This document shows positions 12,766 to 19,096 of a DNA stretch of 64,000 nt, one piece after another (position 1 is the stretch's first letter; each line of letters begins with the position of its first letter). The stretch is from JAZDCJ01 sp036311985 (GTDB taxonomy: Bacteria; Actinomycetota; Actinomycetes; Actinomycetales; Micrococcaceae), in assembly GCF_036311985.1 (NCBI RefSeq), contig NZ_JAZDCJ010000006.1, one strand, 5' to 3'. The translations under genes and the position numbers were made by a program. The notes beneath the pieces are model-generated. The model did no database searches. It saw nothing but the letters and a program-made list of their open reading frames with translations, and had not been told where the DNA came from.

Positions 12766-14295
12766 ATGAGACGCGCCAAGATTGTTGCGACGTTCGGACC
12801 GGCGATCGGCACCTACGAGCTGACCCTTCAGGCACTGAAGGCGGGTGTCGACGTCGCCCGGCTCAACATGAGCCACGGCGAGTACTCGACCCATGCGGAG
12901 AACCTGGCCAATGTCCGCCAGGCCTCCGAGGAGCTCGGCCGGCCGGTCGGCGTGTTCGCCGACCTGCAGGGCCCCAAGATCCGGCTGGGCCGGTTCCAGG
13001 ACGGCCCGCACCTGCTGGCGGCCGGCGACGAGTTCACGATCACCATCGAGGACATCCCGGGTACCAAGGACATCTGCTCCACCACGTTCAAGGGCCTTCC
13101 CCAGGATGTCCAGCCGGGTGACCGGCTGCTCGTCAACGACGGCCGCGTGGTCCTGCGCGCCGTGGAGGTCGACGACGTCAAGGTCGTCACTGAGGTCGTC
13201 GTCGGGGGAGAGGTGTCCAACAACAAGGGCATCAACCTCCCGGGCGTGGCCGTGAACGTCCCCGCGCTGAGCGACAAGGACGAGGAGGACCTCCGCTGGG
13301 CCATCCGCGCCGGCGTCGACATGGTGGCCCTCTCGTTCGTGCGCAACGCCGCCGACATCGACCGCGTCCACGAGATCATGGACGAGGAGGGGCTCCGCCT
13401 GCCCGTCATCGCCAAGGTCGAGAAGCCGCAGGCCGTGGACGCGCTCGAGGAGATCATCGACGCGTTCGACGCCATCATGGTGGCCCGCGGGGACCTCGGG
13501 GTCGAGCTCCCGCTCGAGGAGGTCCCGCTCGTCCAGAAGCGCGCCGTCGAGCTGGCCCGCCGTTGGGCGAAGCCGGTCATCGTGGCGACCCAGGTGCTCG
13601 AATCCATGATCGAGAGCCCCACCCCGACGCGCGCCGAGGCGAGCGACTGCGCCAACGCCGTCCTCGACGGCGCCGACGCGGTCATGCTCTCCGGCGAGAC
13701 GAGCGTCGGCGCCTACCCGATCCAGACGATCGAGACGATGGCCCGCATCATCGAGGCGACGGAGGACCACGGCCTGGACCGGATCCCGCCGCTGGGCACG
13801 AAGCCCAGGACGCGTGGCGGGGCGATCACCCGTGCGGCCGTGGAGATCGCGACCCAGCTCGATGCCAAGTTCATCGTCGCGTTCACCCAGTCCGGCGACT
13901 CGGCCCGGCGCCTGTCCCGCCTGCGCCCGCAGCAGCCCGTTCTCGGCTTCACGCCGCTCAAGCACACCTACAACATCATGACCCTGATCTGGGGCGTCCA
14001 GCCGCGGCTCGTCGACTTCGCCGACCACACGGACAAGATGACCGCCCAGGTCGACGACGCGCTCCAGCGCGACGGCCTGGCCCAGGTGAACGACCTCGTC
14101 TGCATCGCGGCCGGCTCGCCTCCCGGGCAGGCGGGATCGACGAACTCGCTGCGCGTGCACCGCGTCGGCGACGTCGCGGACGCCGGCCAGCTGCTCAACG
14201 GCCAGGCCACGCCCGAGCGCGAGAAGATCGGCCCGTGGCGGACCAAGGAGCAGGCGCTTGGCGACATGATCGCCCGCATGCGCGGCGAGGACTAG
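12766..14295 (+). CDS. pyk: pyruvate kinase
   Basis: Pyk converts phosphoenolpyruvate and ADP to pyruvate and ATP, the last step of glycolysis. The 509-residue protein begins MRRAKIVATFGPA and carries VARLNMSHG, DLQGPKIRLG, NKGINLPG, the active-site segment VIAKVEKPQA, IMVARGDLGVE, VATQVLESM and LSGETSVGAYP. The C-terminal regulatory domain has VAFTQSGDSAR. A tail of about 25 residues (EREKIGPWRTKEQ) makes it slightly longer than usual. GAGAGGCTGAGGAAA precedes the ATG. No separate promoter was recognised in the 35 nt after the gltD terminator. Confidence 0.97.
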   Translation: MRRAKIVATFGPAIGTYELTLQALKAGVDVARLNMSHGEYSTHAENLANVRQASEELGRPVGVFADLQGPKIRLGRFQDGPHLLAAGDEFTITIEDIPGTKDICSTTFKGLPQDVQPGDRLLVNDGRVVLRAVEVDDVKVVTEVVVGGEVSNNKGINLPGVAVNVPALSDKDEEDLRWAIRAGVDMVALSFVRNAADIDRVHEIMDEEGLRLPVIAKVEKPQAVDALEEIIDAFDAIMVARGDLGVELPLEEVPLVQKRAVELARRWAKPVIVATQVLESMIESPTPTRAEASDCANAVLDGADAVMLSGETSVGAYPIQTIETMARIIEATEDHGLDRIPPLGTKPRTRGGAITRAAVEIATQLDAKFIVAFTQSGDSARRLSRLRPQQPVLGFTPLKHTYNIMTLIWGVQPRLVDFADHTDKMTAQVDDALQRDGLAQVNDLVCIAAGSPPGQAGSTNSLRVHRVGDVADAGQLLNGQATPEREKIGPWRTKEQALGDMIARMRGED

Positions 14296-14312
14296 CCGCG
14301 CGGCCTCCGGGC

Positions 14313-14360
14313 CGACACGAGGAAGACCCCCGGCGAACGCCGGGGGCCTTCCTCGTGTCG
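14313..14360. terminator. bidirectional terminator between pyk and pdtaR
   Basis: A 48-nt near-perfect hairpin: CGACACGAGGAAG pairs with CTTCCTCGTGTCG and encloses CCCCCGGCG-AA-CGCCGGGGG. It lies in the gap between two convergent genes, so it can serve both strands. Confidence 0.85.
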
Positions 14361-14382
14361 CGGGCGCGGAGCCCGCGGCGTG

Positions 14383-15009
14383 CTACTTGACCTGCGCGAT
14401 GATGGTCTCGGCGACCTCGCGCATGCTCAGGCGCCGGTCCATCGACGTCTTCTGGATCCAGCGGAACGCCTCGGGCTCGCTCAGCCCCATCTTCGTCGTC
14501 AGGACGCTCTTGGCCCGCTCGACGAGCTTGCGGGTCTCGAACTGCTCCTGGAGGTTGCCGACCTCCTTCTCGAGCGCGATGATCTCCTCGTGCCGGGACA
14601 TCGCGATCTCGATGGCCGGGACCAGGTCGTTCGGGGTAAAGGGCTTGACGACATAGGCCATCGCCCCGGCCTCGCGGGCCCGCTCGACGAGCTCCTTCTG
14701 GCTGAACGCCGTGAGCAGGACCACGGGGGCGATGCGCTCCTTCACGATGGCCTCGGCCGCGGTGATCCCGTCCATGACGGGCATCTTGACGTCCATCAGG
14801 ACCAGGTCGGGGCGGTGCTCGCGGACCAGGTCGACGGCCTTCTGGCCGTTGTCGGCCTCGGCGACGACTTCGTATCCCTCGCCCTGGAGGATCTCGACGA
14901 TGTCGAGGCGGATGAGGGTCTCGTCCTCGGCCACGACGACGCGGCGGGCCGGTGCGGGGGCCTGGGATGCGGGAGGGGTGGGGGTGGGCTGCGTCGTTTC
15001 TTCGGACAT
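14383..15009 (-). CDS. pdtaR: ANTAR-domain response regulator (PdtaR-like)
   Basis: A 208-residue two-domain regulator. An N-terminal receiver domain (about 22-140) has the phosphoryl-acceptor D73 in LVLMDVKMP, the acidic pair in VVVAEDE and the conserved lysine in YVVKPF. A C-terminal ANTAR RNA-binding domain (about 148-205) has KSVLTTKMGLSEPEAFRWIQ and SMREVAETII. Such proteins bind paired stem-loops in nascent RNA and cause antitermination; the cognate kinase PdtaS is not in this window. A -10-like TAGGCT (reverse strand, 15074-15079) implies a leader of about 58 nt. A glutamine/proline-rich linker of about 20 residues opens the protein. Confidence 0.93.
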   Translation of the reverse strand: MSEETTQPTPTPPASQAPAPARRVVVAEDETLIRLDIVEILQGEGYEVVAEADNGQKAVDLVREHRPDLVLMDVKMPVMDGITAAEAIVKERIAPVVLLTAFSQKELVERAREAGAMAYVVKPFTPNDLVPAIEIAMSRHEEIIALEKEVGNLQEQFETRKLVERAKSVLTTKMGLSEPEAFRWIQKTSMDRRLSMREVAETIIAQVK

Positions 15010-15092
15010 GCGGCATGCTCCTTGGCGCCCGGGAACGCTCCGCGGGCCTTGTGCTGTCGGGGATTCTGACCCAAGCCTATCGGCATGTAGAG

Positions 15093-15121
15093 TTGTTTAC
15101 CGCACCCCGTGTCCGTGATCT
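15093..15121 (+). promoter_or_regulatory. possible promoter of the tRNA-Leu gene
   Basis: TTGTTT (15093-15098) and TGATCT (15116-15121) are 17 nt apart on the plus strand, about 50 nt before the tRNA. The -10 match is imperfect and the site overlaps the upstream region of the divergent pdtaR. Confidence 0.35.
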
Positions 15122-15172
15122 TCCCGAAAGCCCCCAGTGGCCCGGAATCCGGCTCCGGGCGGTGGGGCAGTA

Positions 15173-15257
15173 GCCCGAGTGGCGGAATTGGCAGACGCAC
15201 CGCACTCAAAATGCGGCGCCGAAAGGCGTGTGGGTTCGAGTCCCACCTCGGGCACCA
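15173..15257 (+). tRNA. tRNA-Leu (anticodon CAA)
   Basis: The acceptor arms GCCCGAG (15173-15179) and CTCGGGC (15247-15253) pair perfectly and are followed by A and an encoded CCA. The anticodon stem CCGCA/TGCGG encloses the loop CTCAAAA, giving anticodon CAA for UUG codons. A class II variable arm (CGCCGAAAGGCG) and the T-arm GGGTTCGAGTCCC are present, as expected for tRNA-Leu. Confidence 0.97.
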
Positions 15258-15293
15258 TGCGATCCCCAGTGACATCGGGGGCGCTTGGACGAG

Positions 15294-15374
15294 TTCCCAG
15301 GTCCTGCCGCCTTGACGCGGCGTGTCGGCGCGACACGCCGCGTTCCCGAAGGCGTGCGGGCCGGGACCTGGGAA
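15294..15374. repeat. nested inverted repeat downstream of tRNA-Leu
   Basis: An outer pair TTCCCAGGTCC (15294-15304) and GGACCTGGGAA (15364-15374), perfect over 11 bp, encloses an inner 13-bp perfect stem (15315-15327 with 15331-15343, core CGCGGCGTGTCG) with a 3-nt loop. The inner hairpin could terminate both the tRNA and the convergent YciO-family gene. The outer arms are not needed for that and remain unexplained. Confidence 0.75.
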
Positions 15375-15433
15375 GAAGCGCCAGCCATCGCGCCCATCCG
15401 GGAGCGTGACGGTCACTCGGTCGGCCTGACGAC

Positions 15434-16057
15434 TCAGTCCTCGAAGCGCGAGGGATCCCCCTGGCCGACGCGGACGACCTCGGCGACGCCGCTCGAGAAG
15501 TCCACGACCGTCGTCGGCTCCGTCCCGCACTCGCCCGAGTCGACGACGGCATCCACGAGGTGGTCCAGCCGTTCCTTGATCTCCCAGCCGTCCGTCGGGG
15601 GCGCCTCGTCTCCCGGCAGGAGCAGCGTGCTGGAGAGGATGGGCTCGCCGAGCTCGTCGAGGAGGGCCCGCACCACGCGGTGGTCCGGCATCCGCACGCC
15701 GACCGTCTTCTTCTTCGGGTGCATGAGCCGGCGCGGGACCTCCGGAGTCGCGGGCAGGATGAACGTGTAGCTGCCGGGCGTCGCCGCCTTGATGCTGCGG
15801 AAGACGCGGTTGTCGATGTGGACGAACTGTCCCAGCTGTGCGAAGTCCCGGCAGACGAGCGTGAAGTGGTGCTTGTCGTTGAGCTGGCGGATGGAGCGGA
15901 TGCGGTCCAGGGCCTCGCGGTTGCCCAACTGGGCCCCCAGCGCGTAGCAGGAGTCCGTGGGGTAGGCGATGAGGCCGCCGTCGCGGAGCATCGCCCCGAG
16001 CTGGGAGACCGCGCGCGGCTGCGGGTCCTCGGGGTGGACTTCAACGAATCGTGCCAT
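15434..16057 (-). CDS. YciO/Sua5 family threonylcarbamoyl-AMP synthase-like protein
   Basis: A 207-residue single YrdC-domain protein. The family binds ATP, threonine and bicarbonate to make threonylcarbamoyl-AMP for t6A in tRNAs, although the YciO branch seen here may have a different role. Visible motifs include GLIAYPTDSCYALGAQ, the RNA/ATP-binding KHHFTLVCRD, the substrate segment PGSYTFILPAT and SSTLLLPGDE. The start at 16057 gives MARFVEVHPEDPQ and lies 6 nt after a reverse-strand TACGCT, so it is probably leaderless; the frame is open further upstream but that part is not family-like. Confidence 0.88.
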   Translation of the reverse strand: MARFVEVHPEDPQPRAVSQLGAMLRDGGLIAYPTDSCYALGAQLGNREALDRIRSIRQLNDKHHFTLVCRDFAQLGQFVHIDNRVFRSIKAATPGSYTFILPATPEVPRRLMHPKKKTVGVRMPDHRVVRALLDELGEPILSSTLLLPGDEAPPTDGWEIKERLDHLVDAVVDSGECGTEPTTVVDFSSGVAEVVRVGQGDPSRFED

Positions 16058-16096
16058 GTCCCGAGCGTACGTCGCGGCGGCCGATCGCGCACGCGG

Positions 16097-16125
16097 TTGG
16101 ATGCCGATGACCTTGTCCCTAGGAT
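16097..16125 (+). promoter_or_regulatory. sigma70-type promoter for the PiT transporter
   Basis: TTGGAT (16097-16102) and TAGGAT (16120-16125) are separated by exactly 17 nt, giving a start near 16132 and a leader of about 30 nt before the transporter ATG at 16163. The match is good on both hexamers. Confidence 0.6.
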
Positions 16126-16162
16126 GTAACCCGGCCCGAGATGTACATGCCATGAACTCTTC

Positions 16163-17404
16163 ATGAACAATGCGTGGGCCGCCCCCGTTCTGATCCGTTT
16201 CCAGATGGACCTGACGCTCATCGTCGTCCTCGTCATCGCGCTCGCCCTGTTCTTCGACTTCACCAACGGCTTCCACGACACGGCCAACGCGATGGCCACG
16301 CCCATCGCCACGGGCGCGATCAAGCCGAAGGCCGCCGTCGCCCTCGCAGCGGTGCTCAACCTCATCGGGGCGTTCCTGTCGACGGAGGTCGCGAAGACCA
16401 TCTCCGGCGGGCTCATCCGCGAAGGTGAGGGCGGCATCCAGATCTCCCCCGAGATGATCTACGCGGGCCTCATGGGCGCCGTGCTGTGGAACGTGATGAC
16501 GTGGCTCCTGGGCCTGCCGTCGAGCTCCTCCCACGCCCTCTTCGGCGGGCTCATCGGCGCGGCCGTGGTCGGCGCCGGCCTCGGGGCGATCGACTACGGC
16601 GTCCTGATGTCCAAGGTCCTGCTGCCCGCAGTCCTCGCCCCCGTCATCGCGGGCACCTCGGCCTTCCTCTGCACACGCCTGGCCTACGCTCTCACGCGCC
16701 GCCCGAGCGGCGTGTCCTCCCCGAAGCGCGGCGGCTTCCGCTACGGCCAGATCTTCTCCTCATCGCTCGTCGCACTCGCCCACGGCACCAACGACGCGCA
16801 GAAGACGATGGGCGTCATCACGCTGGCCCTCATCGCGGGCGGCTTCCAGGCGGCGGGCAGCGGCCCCGTGTTCTGGGTCGTCGCCTCGTGCGCCCTCGCG
16901 ATCGCCCTCGGCACGTACGCCGGCGGTTGGCGCATCATCCGCACCATGGGCTCGGGGCTGACCGAGGTCAAGCCCGCCCAGGGCTTCGCCGCCGAGTCCA
17001 GCACGGCCGCCGCGATCCTGGCGTCCTCGCACCTCGGCTTCGCCCTCTCGACCACGCAGGTCGCGTCCGGCTCCGTGATCGGCTCGGGCCTCGGCCGCAA
17101 GGGTGCGGAGGTCCGCTGGGGCACCGCCGGCCGCATCGCCGTCGGCTGGCTCTTCACGCTGCCCTGCGCGGCGGCCGTGGGCGCCGCCGCCGCCCTCATG
17201 GCCCACTGGGGCGTCGGCGGGCTCGTGGCCGTCACGGCGATCGGCGTCGGCGCGCTGCTGGCCATGTGGATCCTGTCCCGGCGCAACGTCGTCGGCCACC
17301 ACAACGCCATCAGCGACGTCGACGAGGCGGGCGCCGCCGTCGCGATCCCCAGCAAGAAGCACCGTCGGCGCCTCGCGCGCGCCGCGAAGGAGGCAGCCAA
17401 GTGA
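16163..17404 (+). CDS. PiT family inorganic phosphate transporter
   Basis: A 413-residue integral membrane protein of the PiT family, which takes up metal-phosphate complexes driven by the proton gradient. The two inverted halves each carry the family signature: DFTNGFHDTANAMATP near the N-terminus and LAHGTNDAQKTMG at about residue 205. About ten hydrophobic segments are visible, and a basic tail KKHRRRLARAAKEAAK ends the protein. The start is uncertain: ATG 16163 has no clear ribosome site, and an ATG at 16205 (MDLTLIVV) is a good alternative. The stop overlaps the next gene as GTGA. Confidence 0.93.
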   Translation: MNNAWAAPVLIRFQMDLTLIVVLVIALALFFDFTNGFHDTANAMATPIATGAIKPKAAVALAAVLNLIGAFLSTEVAKTISGGLIREGEGGIQISPEMIYAGLMGAVLWNVMTWLLGLPSSSSHALFGGLIGAAVVGAGLGAIDYGVLMSKVLLPAVLAPVIAGTSAFLCTRLAYALTRRPSGVSSPKRGGFRYGQIFSSSLVALAHGTNDAQKTMGVITLALIAGGFQAAGSGPVFWVVASCALAIALGTYAGGWRIIRTMGSGLTEVKPAQGFAAESSTAAAILASSHLGFALSTTQVASGSVIGSGLGRKGAEVRWGTAGRIAVGWLFTLPCAAAVGAAAALMAHWGVGGLVAVTAIGVGALLAMWILSRRNVVGHHNAISDVDEAGAAVAIPSKKHRRRLARAAKEAAK

Positions 17405-17628
17405 CCATCCACTGGGACGCGTTCCTCATCGTCGCGGGAACGACCTGGCTCTCGGCCCTGGTCCTCGTGGGCCTGTATTCCTTCGGCGTGCGCCTCATGG
17501 CCGTCGCGGACGACGGCGGGCGCACCGCCGTCCCGGCCCGCGCCGGCGCGTACGGGTGCTTCGCGTTGTGCCTCGCCGTGGTGCTCTTCGGCATCTACCT
17601 GATCATCCCCGCGCTCGGCGGCAGCTGA
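17401..17628 (+). CDS. small membrane protein translationally coupled to the PiT gene
   Basis: A 75-residue protein starting at GTG 17401, overlapping the transporter stop (GTGA). It has two hydrophobic segments (about residues 8-33 and 49-71) and little else. Similar small proteins often follow pit genes in Arthrobacter-like genomes. The tight coupling suggests an accessory subunit or a stoichiometric partner, but no function can be read from the sequence. Confidence 0.75.
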   Translation: MTIHWDAFLIVAGTTWLSALVLVGLYSFGVRLMAVADDGGRTAVPARAGAYGCFALCLAVVLFGIYLIIPALGGS

Positions 17629-17655
17629 ACCCCTGCGCCGGGCGGCGCCGCGGCC

Positions 17656-17661
17656 TACCAT
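17656..17661 (+). promoter_or_regulatory. -10 element TACCAT for leaderless reductase gene
   Basis: TACCAT lies 6 nt before the ATG at 17668. No Shine-Dalgarno sequence is present. Confidence 0.5.
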
Positions 17662-17667
17662 GGAGCC

Positions 17668-18222
17668 ATGACGCGCATCAGGTACTACGTGGCGGCCTCG
17701 GCGGACGGCTACATCGCCGATGAGCGGAACTCCCTGGACTGGCTCCTCCGCTTCGACGACACGGCCGGCCTCGAAGGGGCCACCGAGGAGTTCATGGCGG
17801 AGGTCGGAAGCATCGTCATGGGCGGGGAGACCTACGCCTGGCTGCTGGCCAACGCCCCGGGCGAGTGGCCGTACACGGGGATCCCGACCTGGGTCTTCAC
17901 GCACCGCGAGCTCCCGGCCACGCCCGGCGCGGACCTCACCTTCATCCGCGGCGACGTCCACGAGTGGGTGGGCGACATTCGGGAGGACGCGGGGGAGAAG
18001 GACGTCTGGATGATGGGCGGGGGCTCCATCGCGGGGCAGTTCGCCGACGCGGCCCTGCTCGACGAGGTCATCCTGTTCACGATGCCCGTCGCGCTCGGCG
18101 GCGGGCGGCCGCTCCTGGCGATGCGCGGTCAGTTGAAGCTCGCCCCGACCCTCGTCAAGGAGTACGACGACGGCGTCCGGGAGACGCGCTACGACGTCGC
18201 CGGACCGCTCCTGGGCGGCTGA
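17668..18222 (+). CDS. dihydrofolate reductase family protein (RibD C-terminal-like)
   Basis: A 184-residue protein of the DHFR/RibD-C fold, which binds NADPH. It opens YYVAASADGYIADERNSLDWL, followed by VGSIVMGGETY and the dinucleotide segment DVWMMGGGSIAGQFADAALLDE, and closes with LFTMPVALGGGRPL. The folate-specific residues of true FolA are not evident, so it is best seen as a reductase of unknown substrate. It is probably transcribed alone from a leaderless promoter. Its end overlaps the remains of a decayed gene on the opposite strand. Confidence 0.88.
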   Translation: MTRIRYYVAASADGYIADERNSLDWLLRFDDTAGLEGATEEFMAEVGSIVMGGETYAWLLANAPGEWPYTGIPTWVFTHRELPATPGADLTFIRGDVHEWVGDIREDAGEKDVWMMGGGSIAGQFADAALLDEVILFTMPVALGGGRPLLAMRGQLKLAPTLVKEYDDGVRETRYDVAGPLLGG

Positions 18223-18565
18223 ACGGCGAATCCGTCCTCCCTCAGGGCGCGGAGCCGGGCCCGCGTCTCGCGCGGCCAGCGGAAGACGACGACCCGCCCG
18301 CCCGGATCGGCTGCCGCCAGGGCGCGGACGCCGCGGCGAAGACCATCCGGCGCTGCTCGTCCACCGGCCGGGGCTGCCAGTCGGGGAGCCAGCCGAACTC
18401 CTCGTCCACGAGGTGCACGGGAAGTCCGAGCACGGCCCCGAGCTCGAGGGCGAGCGTCGACTTTCCGCTGCCCGTGGTCCCGTGGATGAGGATCCGGCGC
18501 GGCGCGCTGTCGCGGAAGAGCCGGACGGCGGCCGCGACGCTCCCGGTTCCCGGGTCCCCGCTCAT
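18189..18565 (-). pseudogene. P-loop ATPase/FlaR-like topology modulation protein, internally deleted and frameshifted
   Basis: From ATG 18565 the reverse strand encodes a normal start (MSGDPGTGSVAAAVRLFRD) and a P-loop, ILIHGTTGSGKSTLAL, then VHLVDEEFGWLPDWQPRP and RRMVFAAAS. Within the next few codons the frame turns into arginine/serine-rich noise. A second frame takes over with ALAAADPGGRVVVFRWPRE and ALREDGFAV, resembling the C-terminus of these kinases, and stops at 18189. About 60 central residues, including the lid region expected in a roughly 170-residue protein, are missing. The start overlaps the thioesterase stop (ATGA), so the intact gene was second in that operon. Confidence 0.7.
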
Positions 18566-19077
18566 CGTCCCGTGGGACGGGGGACGAGCATGTTGGTGAT
18601 GCGGGCGGTGCAGACCCGCTCGCCGGCGTCGTCGCTGATGACGATCTCGTGCGAGGTCGCGCGGCGGCCGAGCTTGATCGGCGTGCAGACGCCGTGCACG
18701 AGTCCCGAGATCCCGGGACGGTGGTGCGTGGCGTTCAGGTCCACTCCGACGGGCATCACCGGATCCCCGTCGAGCCCCGCGGCGAAGACCCCGGCCGCGA
18801 CGGAGCCGAGCGTCTCGGCGAGCGCGGCGCTGGCCCCTCCGTGCAGGATCCCCGCCACCTGCTGGTTGCCCTCGACGGGCATCGTGGCGCAGACGCGGTC
18901 CACCCCCATCTCGGTGAAGACGATCCCGAGCTTGCGCACGAGGGATCCCACCCCGTGCGCGCCGAACACGCCCCGGGCCGCGTCCGGGACGCCGTGCTCT
19001 CGCAGCTCTCCGGCATAGGGGTCGGCCGGTGGCGGGGTGGCCGCCGCGGTGTTGCCTGAAGTGTCAATGTCGCCCAT
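18562..19077 (-). CDS. PaaI-type hotdog thioesterase
   Basis: A 171-residue hotdog-fold protein likely to hydrolyse an acyl- or aryl-CoA thioester. The PaaI signature GILHGGASAALAETLGS contains the catalytic HGG and the downstream acidic residue; VGVDLNATHHRPG and GRRATSHEIVI follow. The start chosen at 19077 (MGDIDTSGN) lies only 19 bp from the divergent polA start; an open extension to 19161 would run into polA and reads as noise. An AAGCCT hexamer 7 nt upstream on the reverse strand overlaps the polA -10. An N-terminal stretch of about 35 residues precedes the fold. Confidence 0.87.
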   Translation of the reverse strand: MGDIDTSGNTAAATPPPADPYAGELREHGVPDAARGVFGAHGVGSLVRKLGIVFTEMGVDRVCATMPVEGNQQVAGILHGGASAALAETLGSVAAGVFAAGLDGDPVMPVGVDLNATHHRPGISGLVHGVCTPIKLGRRATSHEIVISDDAGERVCTARITNMLVPRPTGR

Positions 19078-19083
19078 GGGAAC

Positions 19084-19090
19084 TAGGCTT
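19084..19090. promoter_or_regulatory. shared bidirectional -10 for polA and thioesterase
   Basis: Plus-strand TAGGCT (19084-19089) is 7 nt before the polA GTG at 19097. Reverse-strand AAGCCT (19085-19090) is 7 nt before the thioesterase ATG at 19077. The seven-base element TAGGCTT can therefore serve RNA polymerase in both directions. Confidence 0.5.
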
Positions 19091-19096
19091 GCACCC

